Origin: Rhabditoides inermis
Lineage: Eukaryota; Nematoda; Chromadorea; Rhabditida; Rhabditidae
Assembly: GCA_963966185.1 (NCBI GenBank)
Contig: CAWZYM010000158.1
Coordinates: forward strand, 246,001 to 310,000
Length of the DNA: 64,000 nucleotides
Direction of reading: 5' to 3'
Below are positions 23,125-35,769 of the stretch, one piece after another (positions within the stretch are counted from its first letter, which is position 1; each line of letters opens with the position of its first letter). Under the pieces are notes generated by a model. That model was not told where the DNA came from and did no database searches. It saw only the letters and a list, made by a program, of their open reading frames with translations. A program made the translations under genes and the position numbers.

Positions 23125-23686
23125 AGAGTGGTGTGTTCCTTTAATATGAAATAATTTTCATGAAAGTCATGTTGGAAGAAGTTGAGATGTTCCACTCCGA
23201 GACAACAAAAACCACTATTACCACTCGAAAAAAAACAATATTGTTTTATTATACATGATCTTTTAGAGAGAAAAATCTATGAGGCATGTTTCGAGATTTT
23301 GGCAATCAAAATCAAATTATCTCGAAAAACTGCTGAAAAACGATTTTTTGAACACGTAGTCTTCGGCGACAACAAAAATGGAATATACTATTAGACAGTA
23401 CGCAATTGGTTGAATAGATGAGCTTAATTTGAGACAATTCGATGGGGGCATGATTTGAGATCTTCGGGATCGAATTTCGATGAAAAGCATATAATAGCCA
23501 AGATCTCAAAACATGCCCCCATCGATTTTTCTCTGAAAGATCATATAGACTAAAACAATATTGTTTTTTTTCGAATGGTAATAGTGGTTTTTGTTGTCTC
23601 GGAGTGGATTCATGTTTTCATTTCATACTTCTTCCAACATGACTTTCATGATAATCATTTCATATTAAAGGTAAGTAGTGTACTCT
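23125..23686. mobile_element. foldback/MITE-like element
   Basis: Inverted arms of about 180 bp (23125-23303 and 23498-23686) share CCTTTAATATGAAAT, CATGAAAGTCATG, TTGGAAGAAGT, CGAGACAACAAAAACCACTA and AAAACAATATTGTTTT. A block with GGGGGCATG and GAGATCTT occurs three times inside and adds an inner hairpin. There is no coding capacity. The ends read AGAGT inward; no clear target duplication was found. Confidence 0.85.
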
Positions 23687-24303
23687 CTGAATCCTATATT
23701 ATCACGAATGTATTTGTAATGCCTTTTAGAAATATTTTCATGCCAATTGTGGTTGTTTGTGATAAAAAATAATGAAATTGAAACTTATAAAAAATTCATT
23801 TAAATCCATTATGTTACGCATATTTACGCAACTTTTTTTTAACAGAACTTACTCCGTTTAGGAGATCATTTTTCTATCAGCTGTTCCCGCCAAATTCGTA
23901 AAAGAAACACATATTAAAAATGTTATCCAAAATAAGAATGACAAAAGAAACAATATAAACACATGGAAATAAATTGTCGTTAATGAAACAGCCGATAGTG
24001 GGGTCAAACTGTGTAACTTCGTGCAAGATTCTACGATTTCTCACTCCAATTTTCAAATGATTTTTCAAAACTAATTTGTTTCAGAATGCATATTTGCATT
24101 ATCATAATATACTCATTGTATCGTGAACAATGACATGTTATATCTACGCATACACCCAGATTCAGAGGGTACACTACCTTTAAAAGTGTCTTTAAATTGT
24201 ATGAGGAATCGAACGAGCACCTATTTTCTAACTTTCACATATTTGAGGTCATGGTCCCTTAATTAGCATAATTTGCATACTTGAAGATGAAGCGCAGTGT
24301 TTA

Positions 24304-25917
24304 TCAGTTGTACTTGATGATGTGTCGTTCCATCTCGGTTCTGTTGTACTTGCCGATAATGGCTGTGTTGAGTGGGGATCGCAGCCAGTGATAATCTTCC
24401 GGATCCGATCGCCAGCCCACCCCGTAGCTGGCCTAAACACATACAGCGTTTTAAAGATCACAACGACAATATGTTCTAAATATTGAATCACAAGTACGAA
24501 ATAAATCATTTTGGTCTCACAACGACGGGACTGATGAGAAACGAGGGGTATGTGCATTGATGTGCTTCTATTCTTTACTCTAGCAAGTTTCGTACTTACT
24601 TCTAGAATGGGCTCGACGTCGCAGGGTACGATGAATAGGTGTCCGAGGAGGTCGCCGGAGCAGAATGAGGTGACGGTGGGATAGTACCACCTCACCCGCG
24701 TTCCCCCTACAGGCACATCCAGACCGGCCGTGTAGCTGCGACGACCCTGCACAGAATGGACACAATGTGGATGCATGTATGCACCTCTGTGTGAGAGAAG
24801 AACATATCCAATCCAACGTCGCCCATCTCAAACTTCCACTCGAGACCGTCAGCCGGCTGAGATTGAACAATTTTGTTATCACTATGATATTATGGCATTA
24901 CGATGTTATCAGTATGAGTGACGACTCACGTTTTCATATGAATAGGTGAGGGTGGCTGTTTGGAAGTGCATGTTCTCTGTTGCATTGTGGAACACGTCGC
25001 TATAAGCGGACGAATCCACTATCATATCCATATCGTTAGTGGTGGGAATGATGGTGCACTCGCGATACCATCCTGAACGATTATTCGCATAGCAATAGAT
25101 ATGAATCGTTTTTACCGAGCAATGTGCCGAATGCGAGTGCGGGATAGGCTCCGATGGAATAGAGCTCGTTGCGCCACTCGGCCACTCTTCGCATGTTAGA
25201 CGGGGTGGACATGGATGAGGCCGTGATGAACGGATTACGTCTGCGAACAAACACGAGCGATTGGGAGATTGACTAGAAAAACAACTCACTTCATATCGAT
25301 GCGAGCACACTTCCTCAACTCTGAATGCGAATAGAGACGAAGGAATCGAGGAATATGCACAGGAATCGACAAATTGCCGCCGAGATCACGAAATTGAAAC
25401 CTGAAGGGTACCGCGGATTGTCAACATCACTCAGTTTCGTTACTTGAGAATTCCTCTCGCCACTCGGTCTCTGAGGATGTGATAGTCAGTGGAGGGATTG
25501 TTCTCATAGAAGAGAATATCGAGGTGCGGATAGTTGTCAGGTGAAATTGGCTCGCTGAAAAGAGGAATGAAGACGAACAAGGCATTACACGGACATGAAG
25601 TTGACTGCAATTCGGATGCGTGGAGGGATGTTGAGACGAGATGATGAGGGCGATGAGAGCTCGGAGAGGAGAAGTACGTCTATGAGAAGAGAGGAACGAG
25701 GAAACGGCAGCTGCTCCAGGGGAAGCAGCCTCTCGCGGTATGAAGACAGGGGAGGGCTCTGAAACGGGCATTGAAACGCCACTGGAACAGTGAAACTCAC
25801 CCAAACGTCTCGTAAAACTGGTTCATTCACATTTACAGAAGTTGTAAATGTAATGACAAGAAAACTGAGGGAAACAGCGAAAAAGAGCAGTAGCAGAAAT
25901 CGGAGACGTGTTCGCAT
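24304..25917 (-). CDS. fukutin/LicD-like phosphotransferase family protein, type II membrane
   Basis: About nine exons join into roughly 400 residues. MRTRLRFLLLLFFAVSLSFL at the start is a signal anchor, placing the rest in the Golgi/ER lumen. Family features: GTLLGWYRECTIIPTTNDMD (exons about 25190-24930), the G-x-LLG-W-R-E-C...IP-T-x-D-x-D pattern of the fukutin/LicD nucleotidyltransferase fold with the metal-binding DxD, and GDVGLDMFF downstream. The tail YHWLRSP...YNRTEMERHI precedes the stop at 24304-24306. Fukutin and FKRP add ribitol phosphate to O-mannosyl glycans; nematodes have expanded families of related proteins with unknown substrates, so substrate is not claimed. Introns are short (one is 44 bp). 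The exon 2 donor (GT|GTAATG) was chosen to keep frame. Confidence 0.82.
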
Positions 25918-26206
25918 AGCTATGATCGATATTGGAACATTTCGACTTGTACTTGGTCTGTGTGATATCTCGACTAAACGATCACTGATAACAGATAAGG
26001 ATGTTTTAAGATAAAATATGCGGTGAGAGATAGGTGTATCGCGAACCGGGGACAGGGGAGGGACACCCTATTAGTGTGTTGCTGTCTAATTCAGACAAAC
26101 ATATATTCATATTCTCATGTAGCGCTTTCACTTATTCAAAACAGAACGTAAGTAGTTTCGCGGAAGAAGTTTCCCATTTCGGGATGATAATATAGTGGTG
26201 GCCAGT

Positions 26207-26730
26207 CGAACAAAATGAACACAAAGCTCTTTCTCGGCTCTCCGTTGAGCTACAGAATTCTAGTTTAGAATCGAATGCTCTATGAGCGATCTACCCAAAT
26301 ACATAGTTTGTTCCAGCTAAACATTTTTCAAAATGCTTTCTTATGTACCCTCGATTTCAACACCTGTGAAGCGGCAAGACGCGCTAACGAATAGGGGAAA
26401 CCAGCGGAACAGTTTCTGGATGAAAATGTTCACTAAAAGATTACAGATTACACTAACTGGCTGATATCGATTGTTATCGATGAACTCGTGATCTAGAAAA
26501 AACACCGATAATCTAATTGCCCAATCTCACTCGCTGCTCGCGTGAATATGCAAATGAGAATCCGCGTCACAGGAACAAAATGAAAAGTACGAAAAAAATC
26601 ACTTGAAACATTTTCAACTGAAACAAACTATGCAGTTGGATAGATCACTCGTTGAGCATTCGATTCTAAACTAGAACTATGTACATAGCTCAACGGAGAC
26701 CCGAGAAAGGGCTTTGTGTCCATTTCGTCC
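26207..26730. mobile_element. second foldback/MITE-like element
   Basis: Arms of about 125 bp (26207-26335 and 26603-26730) are inverted copies sharing CTCCGTTGAGCTA, TCTAGTTTAGAATCGAATGC, GATCTA and CATAGTTTGTT. The element has a unique middle, no coding capacity, and is unrelated in sequence to the 23-kb foldback. Confidence 0.82.
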
Positions 26731-27039
26731 AAATTCGGGTTTTTAGGTCACAGGGAGTCTTTGTGGTTTCGCGTCATGAACTCCATCTGATGACGTGTCA
26801 ATGATCCACTGTCGTCTACATTCGTCTTTAAACCTAATGGATTATGGAAATGAAATCGAATGATTATCGACTGATGATCGAAATACTACATACTTCTTTG
26901 ACTGTCAGAGTCAGCATAGAGAAATACAATACCAAAGGCATACGAACTGATATTACTAGATACCGGGTTGATGAATGATAAATCATAAGCAATAGAACGG
27001 GAACAGCGGCGTATAATATGGGAGGTTCCATAAAAGAGA

Positions 27040-27111
27040 TGCCCACAGCAGGGATCGATCCTGCGACCTTCTGTTTACAAAACAGACGTTCTGCCACTGA
27101 GCTATATGGGC
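27040..27111 (-). tRNA. tRNA-Thr (anticodon UGU)
   Basis: A full 72-base cloverleaf on the minus strand. The acceptor GCCCATA pairs with TGTGGGC, box A TAGCTCAGTGG is intact, the anticodon stem TCTGT/ACAGA encloses TTTGTAA, and the T arm has GGATCGATCC. Its near twin at 36146-36217 differs at only three or so positions, mainly in the acceptor and anticodon loop. It lies in the spacer before the ADAMTS 3' end. Confidence 0.95.
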
Positions 27112-27524
27112 GTTGTTTTATGAAGCAATACGCGGGGAGAAGGTTCCGTTTGCAAACACAATCTGAAACAAACATACTTTTTCGAAAATTTAAAAGCGAT
27201 AATTCATGGTATTATTGAACACTACAAATCATAATTTTATAATGCACGAATACATGAGCACACAATATTATGTACAAACAATGTGAAATAGACAACAACA
27301 TTGGGAGAAAAGGCAAGTGAATGTCATAGCAACATTTCGATAGTAAAGCGGCAGTGACAATACTTATCCATAAATACTTTTCAAATCACCGGCGTTCAAC
27401 TGCATACGAAAGACATCCTGACTATCCGTCAATCAAAACAATTATCATATACCGTAATGCAAGTACCATAGGGGGCGAAGCTAGCAAGGGGCGGGGTCTA
27501 AGTGGGCGGGGCGTGGGGTTGAGA

Positions 27525-27945
27525 TCATTGCAGCAATTCGTCCACGCGAACAGTGTTCAGTTGGAATTTCGAACAAACCGGAAGGTCACTGTCACATGCC
27601 TGAAAAGAAAAGAAAATGACACATTTTGATGGAAACAGAAAACAATAAGAGAAAGTGGTGAACATGTTGTATCATTGACAATCTATGGTATGTACATGAC
27701 ATAAAAAAGGAGTATGAAACATACCTCGGCCTCGGATGCTCGACCGAGACACGGCGACCCTCCGTCAACTGGGCCGATGCACGAACGGACTCTGAACAGG
27801 GAGGTTGTGACGAGGGTGTACTGTAGCACGGTTACTGTAGCCTGTACCTGGTGCGCAGTCCAGTGCCGCAGTTGTCGACACAAGAAGACCACTCCGCCCA
27901 CTCTGCCCACTCACCGTCCTCACTCTCTGCAAGGAACTCTCTCCC

Positions 27946-27990
<45 letters not shown>

Positions 27991-30900
27991 ACTGAAACCC
28001 GTGACAGCGTGAAACAATAGAAGCGTGACAGAGTTCTGCTAGTGAACCTCTCTTTCTGTCGTGAAAAGTGTGAAATGACTGTACGTTCGCATTCATCGGC
28101 GTAGCACATCGTGGTCTCGTGCGCGGATCCGGTGCATTGCTGGCCGACTGGCGCGGAACAAGTGCGCTGACGCGACTGCAGTGCGAATCCGCACTGATCG
28201 GGACACTCACTCCAAGAGGACCACGAGGTCCATTCTGGGTCGGTGGAGAGGGCTGAAAGGGTGTGGAGGGTGCATGTGGGTGGAGGAACAGAACCATGCA
28301 CATGCAGAGTGAAATCAATCAATAGTCGATCGATACTCACAGATCGCTCGACACTTGGCCTCGTCTCGACAAGGCTGCAGCTCGAAGTCCGCCCCGAAAC
28401 AAGGCGTGCCGCCTGGAAAACGAGTGTTGCATTTTTGATAACTCTTATCATCAAATGAGACTGTGGAGTTAAACACATTTTACATATACTTGTTTTTAGG
28501 CAAACAATGAAACGTATGGTGCACGTACCAGCTTGCGGTCGGGGGCTGTCGCAGTATCGGGTGCGGCTCCTCTGTCCGTTCTTGCATGGATGGCTGCACT
28601 GTCCCCACTCACTCCACACACCCCAGCCACCGTCCCGACGCACACCACACGGCTGGAATGAAGGGGACAATCGATACGTTTCACAATTGATACGTCAATT
28701 GATACGCAGTTTGATACGTTACGGCTGGAATCGCGAACGAGAGGTTACTATTGATACGTTTCACACAAGGGATATAGTGGTATGCTTCCATTGCTGCAAA
28801 TGAGAGATTGACAAGTTGCAGAAAGCTTACAGGCTTTGTTAGGGTCAGCTTTCACTGGATATTGATGTCATCATAATCAGTGGTATGTTTTTTTTTTAAT
28901 TAATTTCTCTCGAAAATAGAGGTCATTGTGAATTATACTTATACGCACAACCGCGAGAACCGTTTTGCACTGCTTATAACAGTTGACAATATATCAGTCA
29001 CTATATCACTTGCGCGAAACGAATCTTCGAACGTACCTCTCGACTGACGCACGCGCGCTGTTCGAAGGAGTAGCCAGCACAGTAGGAGCCTCTGGAAGAC
29101 AACGAGAGGTGGTTGCATGGAGAAGAATCACATTGCTTTTGAGTTTAAAGAGCGAGAGCTCTTCTCACCTGTTCTCCGGAAGTGGATCGGCGCACATTCG
29201 ATTCCTGATCTGGTGGCCAGTGCCCTGAAAGATCTTCCTTTAAGTTCACTTTGTAAAAAACATTAAAAATTTGCCTACTTACCACCTCGTTATTATGTCT
29301 GTTCCATCTATATCCCTCCCTCCCTCTCCCTCTTTCTCTTTCTCTCTCTCTCCCTCCCTCTCCCCCCTCTCCCTCCCTCCCTCCCCCTCTCTCTCCCCCT
29401 CTCCCTCCCCCCCCCCACCTGGCAGTCCTTGCTGCACCTGCTCCACTCCGCCCACTCGCTCCACGCGCCCGGCTGTGGTGCGCACTGTGACGGCTGGCAC
29501 CCACGCGTCTCGATGATCGAACCCGAACAGAAGCCCTGGAAGGTATACTCCGTTTGAACTTAGCTCCGCATTTTCGAGCGAAAAATTATCGCGCTTTATC
29601 TGGCAACTGGAGTGCCTCATGGTTTCTTAGATCATAGATCCACATCCTCTCAACTCATAAAGTTTCAAAGTGACCTGATCAAAAACCGGCAAGGAACAGA
29701 TGTCATATATTTGGACATTGCGAAGGCATTCGATACAGTGAACCATCGTAGATTGTTGGACATCATGTGTGCTTATGGGATCAGTAGAGAAATTGTGAAT
29801 TGGATAAAAGTATATCTAAATGGTCGACATCAAATGGTGAGAGTGAATGAATCTGTCTCCCAACCAACAATAGTGGGAAGCGGAGTGCCTCAAGGATCAG
29901 TCCTGGGGCCTCTTCTTTTCAACATTTACCTGAATGATCTTGAAAAATGCATACAACACTCAAAAACACTGATGTATGCAGATGATACTAAATTTTATAT
30001 AAGTAGAAGTATTCCAGACTATTTAACAAAGCTTCAAACTGATATGAACTCAGCTTTTGATTGGTTCTCTAATCGGCAATTAAAAATTTCAATTGGCAAG
30101 TGCGCTGTATTGTGTACGAATACTGGAAGACAGAAACGCCATAATTCGTGTTATTCTATTGGCGGAATACAGCTGCAACAAAAAGACCATATCCGAGATC
30201 TTGGAGTTGAAATATCAAGTGATCTTAAACCTCGAATTCACTTACTACAGCAAGCTCGTAAGGCAGGTGCAATTATGAATAATATGTTCAGAGCCTTCAG
30301 TTTTAACAAGAAAGGCTTTATGACGCTCTTTAATGCTAAGGTTTTACCTATTTTGGAATACAATACTGAGTGCCTCATTGATATAAAGAAAACTTACTGG
30401 GATCCAGTTGAGAAAATTCAAAGAAAGTTTACAAAACGTTTTTGTCCGAATCTTGAGTATGATCAAAGACTGAAAGAACTTGATCTCAAACCTCTTTCAT
30501 TGCGCAGAACAATCAAAGATGTTTGTACTGCACACAAGTATGTGTATGGTCAAGTTTGGGTGGACAAAGAAGACAATCCGATTGTATTGTACTCGAAAGA
30601 ATCTACAATTCAGTCAAGGAGTAGAGGAAATGGACTGAAAATCTTCTCAAAATCAACCACTGCTCTCGAACAATCTTTCCTCTCACAGAGTTTGCACTGT
30701 TTGGAATCAGTTACCAACTTCCATCGTTTGTGAAGACAATTCCAAAATATTCAAAACAAATCTGACGAACTATCTCATGAAAAATGTTCTGAAATCATAT
30801 ACAGCGAACTAGTATACTGACTGCACTTTACCGCGCAATGCTGCGCGTCTTCCTCAATTACAGTTAGCGGCACTACTCCACTATGTGGTAGCCACTCCAC

Positions 30901-31908
30901 TCTGGGGGCGGTGCCGGGGTAGGCATCGGGGGCGCGGGTGCGGTCACTCTACTGCGGTCTGTCTCCCACGGCAGCAGCATCTATCCACCCATATATTACG
31001 GTAGCATGTACTGTACATTGTTGCTTTTGCATCTTCGTTATTTATTGCTCCCGTGTATACCTATCCTAGTCGATTACGATAAACATTACATTACATTACA
31101 ACGCAATGCCAATTAGAGCACGATAATTTTTTGTTGCTTATTTGCAGCAATGCCGGTGTTTGCACTGCACACATATTTTTCCCTCACACATGACCTCGTG
31201 GCGTATTGGTAACACTCACGTTTTGAAGTAGGTTGAACCGTGGTTCGATACTCTCTACTCACAGAAAGTTTTGCCGAAAAGAAACTATTGTTCAACATGC
31301 GCTGATCTTTTTCTAACCACCCAAATTCTCTTCGAAGAAAGAGGCAAACTCGTGTGCGGCTCCACTATAGACATTACTTGTAGCCACATCCACGATGAAG
31401 GCGTTGAGTCATAATTCATAAAAAAGACTACGTATATTTCATTTTTCGGTTTCAATGTCTTTCACATTAATATGTTTATAGTGAAGATACGTAGGGAGAG
31501 TGGGGTAAGGGGGCGGTACCTGAAGGGCGGGGTCTCGGATGGTGCAGAATCGGCGGCGACTGGCGGTGAGTGTGTAGCAGCTGCAGGCACTCCAGTCAGA
31601 CCATGATGACCACACAGGCACCAGCTTCTCCGACGCCTGGCAAATATTGGCATGCGTTTCATGGTAGACATATACACATATATGACGAACAATATACAAT
31701 TCGTGGTAAACACACATTACTCAATATGAAACACTTTTAAGAAATATACTGGACTGTTATGATAAGAGTAACCCCACCTGATTTGCGGCGTCTCTCTCGT
31801 GCACTCGGCAGTGCTCCGGACGCTCGCAGCGCCTCTCCTGCAAAGGAAGATCACACTCTGCGAAAACGCTTCTCAAGTGTGTCGGGGGGTGAATCTTCCG
31901 GGAGTTAG

Positions 31909-31963
<55 letters not shown>

Positions 31964-34900
31964 GGTGTGGTCTCGTACCTGTCTGGTGGGGGCGAGGCAC
32001 TGGAAGAAGAAGAAGGCGGTGCACCTGCGTGTCCTCGTCTGGCTTCCTCCCTCCCCGCACCCCGAGGGACACGGGGTCCACGCCGACCACGCAGAGAAGT
32101 TCGGATCTGAATGGAGGGGAATAGATTATTCATAATCTTTCAATTAATTACTGACACGACATGTGCTATCGAGAAAGTATGTTTGTGAAACGTATGGTAC
32201 TGTATGTTTGTATCCACTGGGATTGTTCAGGCAAAAGTTGAACAGTCGAAATGGATTGATTGCATTCACGAGTAGGATATTTCAATTCTGGCATAATGAA
32301 CGAGTGGCTACTGGCTACCTTTCTCGCAGGCGTCCGTTCCGCATTCCTCCCTCTGCGACTCGAACTGCGTGGGCGGACAGCGGCCGGAGAGACAGATGCG
32401 CGAACGCTTGCGCTCACCTGAACAGAGAGAGAGGTTGAGAGGGAGGAAGAGAAAGAGAGGTTGAGAGGGAGGGAGAGAAAGAGAGAGAGGGGGAGAGAGA
32501 GAGAGAGAGCACTCGCACCTCCGTCGCAGGTGGCGGAGCACTGTGTCCACTCGTTCCACTCTGCCCACTCCGCTCCTCCCTCTGTCGCCGGTCGAACACG
32601 GCTGCCGTGTGCTCTGTAATCGATTATTGATCGGTGTGGTTTGAAACTCGATTCTAAACTATCTACGTATTGCAGTTAAAGTACAATTTTCAAGGAACTC
32701 CGCTGCCCACCGCTGCCGTACTCGCGGTTTCCCGCCAAATCTGGTTCCGGGCGCGCTAATGTTTTTGGCCGGTGACTCTTTCCCCGGAGTTCTTCTTTAA
32801 TAGTTCCGTGACACACACAGTTGGCCGCTTTCTTCGCCGTTTTCTGATTCTCCCCCCACCCACTTCTTCCTCTTGCCTCCTCCGTCCAGTCTGCATGTCT
32901 CGTCGCACCCCCGCCTCTCCTCTCCCGTCCCTTCACACTCGATCGGCTGACTGTCGTCCATCTGAGACGCCGTGCAGAAGCGACGACGCGTTGACGTCTC
33001 CGAACTCAAAGTAATTCGTAATTCGTCTGTTCTTGCGGTTCATTATGCAGAGTTTTCAGCTATAAATCTTAATAGTCGGATGAAAAGTACTCATAAATCA
33101 TCACACAAGTCCTCTTGGTTTTACATACACGATCACAGCTTCAGAACCAATGAAAACCCGGAAAAACTCTTCTGACCTGTCGCACGTGAGGCACTCGCTC
33201 CACGTCTGCCAGTCGGTCCAGGAGGGACACGGACGAAGCACACAGCGTCTGGAGAAGCAACATATTGCACTGCTGGCTAATTTTTGATAACATGATAACT
33301 ATCATCATTGAGATAACTGCGTTGAGATAATTGCGTTGACATATTGCCACCACATGAAAACAATTCGGTGTATGTTGTTGTTGGAACGTAGTGGCCGTAG
33401 TGGGTTTCTGACATTCTGACATTATAATTCCCTGTGCTGAACATGAAAGAGAGAAACTTACCTCTCCTCCGACAGTTGCTTGCTGGGACACTCTCCGCTC
33501 TCGCACTCTCTGGTTCTCGTCTGCTGTCCCTGTCCACAGGTGGATGAACAAGGGGACCACCCAGTCCAGGAGGACCACGAGTACGCGGGGGTGGAGGAGC
33601 ACGGCTGAAATCACGTAGAGTAGTACACTACACAAGCTTTTGAAGTGTTAACATAGATGACTCACATGTTCATTACACGTTCTCGCCTGTCGATTCGCAG
33701 TGGCGCAGAGGATACCGTCACACAAACGCTCCCTGACAAGTAGTTTATTGATTATCAATCAATAAATCGATACTGTCTGATACCTTATCTGGAATCCGAC
33801 ACCGCAGCTGACGGAACACGGTAGCCAGTCACCCCAAGCCTCCACAAAGCATTTCTGCAACTTACACTTTCATAAATTGTCCAATTTGCTACACGCGATT
33901 GGTGCGTGTTTATGCCATCCAAGATATGGGATGGCTGAAACGTATCTTCCCCTTGCATACCTCAGCATTGCACTCCTCTGTCTCTGTCACGTCGCCATCG
34001 CAGTGAGCAGCCACGCACTCCCTGCTCCTGCTCCTGCTCCCTCCTCCACAAGTGGCGGAGCAGACAGACCAAGGGGACCATTCCCGCCAGCACGGACCCT
34101 GAGAAAGAGAGAGAGTGTAAAGAGTCCACCACTTAGCTCAGGATAGTTAACGGGTATTATCCAACGACAGTGGAATACTACTACATAATTAGATCTAGGC
34201 TGGACTATGTAAGTTGTCGTACCTCATTGCACGGCTGTGCCTGTTGCAGTACGTGGTTGCATGCCGGTTGGAGGCACGTCCTCTCCCTCCTCCTCCTTCC
34301 GCCCCCGCACTCTCGGTCGCACTCCGTCCAGTCTGTCCACTCACTCACAGCGGGGCACGCGGGCGCCGAATCGCAAGCGCGCTCCTCCGCCAATACAGTA
34401 CACTGGTGGCCGGGCTGAACAGGTATCATTGAATTCACGAACAAAATATATATATGTTGAATAAGTGTTTGTTATTGTTCATACCTTGCACTCCCTTCTC
34501 CTGATTTGTCTGCCATTGGGTCCACAACTCGCACTGCACTCACTCCAAGGGGACCACTCCCCATGCGGGTCACCCAACAAGTGGTCCCTAGCTGGACAGT
34601 CGGACGCTGTCTCCACAACTGCCTTTCCAGCACACGACATCGCCTGAATGACGCAAAGGTGACGCAAGGCTGACGCAGAGTGTGACGCACCAGACAGCTG
34701 CCGCCGATGCAGTACTTTCCCCTGCCGCAGGGCGATCCGTCGGGGTACTGTCCCTTGTTGCGGATCAGCTCCGAATCGACCAGATGGCACCACACCTTGC
34801 ACGGCTGAGTCGAGTCTGCCAAGGAGTTTATGAATGAAAATGAGAAAAGAGAACGCATTGCTGTATAATATGTTTGTTTCCAATATACGGTTCTGGAGAA

Positions 34901-35699
34901 ACGTATGTATGCATCGAATCGAGTTCATTCACGCGAAATGAAACACACTCACGATCGAAGCTCTCTCCAGTGAGTTGAGTGTCGGGCTTGATAGGATCAT
35001 TTTTGATGTTCCGACACACGCGGTTCGCGAAATCATCTCTGAAAAGATCGTCCGTTTGTACAACAGTTCTGCACACATTAGTATGTCCCACGTATAATCA
35101 TCAAAATCAGTAGCGAGTGAAGCGTGCCTTGACAGTCCTTTGCAGTTCGACTTGGGATTTCCACAGACCAGACCACGAATCGAAGAGCCCGTGCACGGAA
35201 GACCACCGTTGTTCGGACTGAACAGTTTTTGAATGTGCTATAAGACAGTGGGGTTCATTATGTTCATCACAACTCCCTCAATATACGATCTCTCTGAAAC
35301 GTGACTCACGCGGGTTGAATGCATGCTCTATGCTGGCTCTTGAGTTGGATGGATCCAGTGATCTGACACTGTGCCACTGGACACAGCTTCTCCCCGGAAG
35401 ACCACTGAGACCAGCCACCGTCGATCACCTGAACAGGCAAGTGAGTGGCGGCAAGTGGCGCCGCGCCGCGTACCTGCGGCGGCGTGCCGTGCGGCCACGA
35501 GCGGCAACGACCCTCGATGCACCAGCTGCAACAAGATAACAATATAGAGGTATAATAGATGCACTATTATAGTGCATACCGTTGTCCTCCGCACCAACTG
35601 CCTTCTAGTGCTGGATGGGCAGTGGAGATGGTAGATCCACTGTTGCCACACCAAAGAATGCGACAGATGTCCTGCAAAGACTCTCTTTCTCTCTCGATC

Positions 35700-35769
<70 letters not shown>

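Larger units (their letters stand above)
21807..24303. other. repeat-rich spacer
   Basis: No coding exon recognised. It holds diverged direct repeats (22.42 and 22.59 kb), four GGATAAACCA copies (about 22680-22745), a near-perfect 31-bp hairpin (22935-22999) and a foldback element (23125-23686). Near 24160 AGAGGGTACACTACCTTTAAAAG resembles the outer ends of that foldback, perhaps a solo end of a relative. Confidence 0.6.
25918..27524. other. spacer with foldback element and tRNA-Thr
   Basis: Between the fukutin-like start and the ADAMTS stop. It holds the foldback at 26207-26730 and the tRNA-Thr gene at 27040-27111; nothing else coding is recognised. Confidence 0.6.

Noticed and set aside
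25427..25804. Alternative frame (MGEFHCSSGVSMPV) over the fukutin-like first exons
   Set aside because: Ser/Pro-rich shadow of the signal-anchor and second exon; it does not join the conserved downstream exons.
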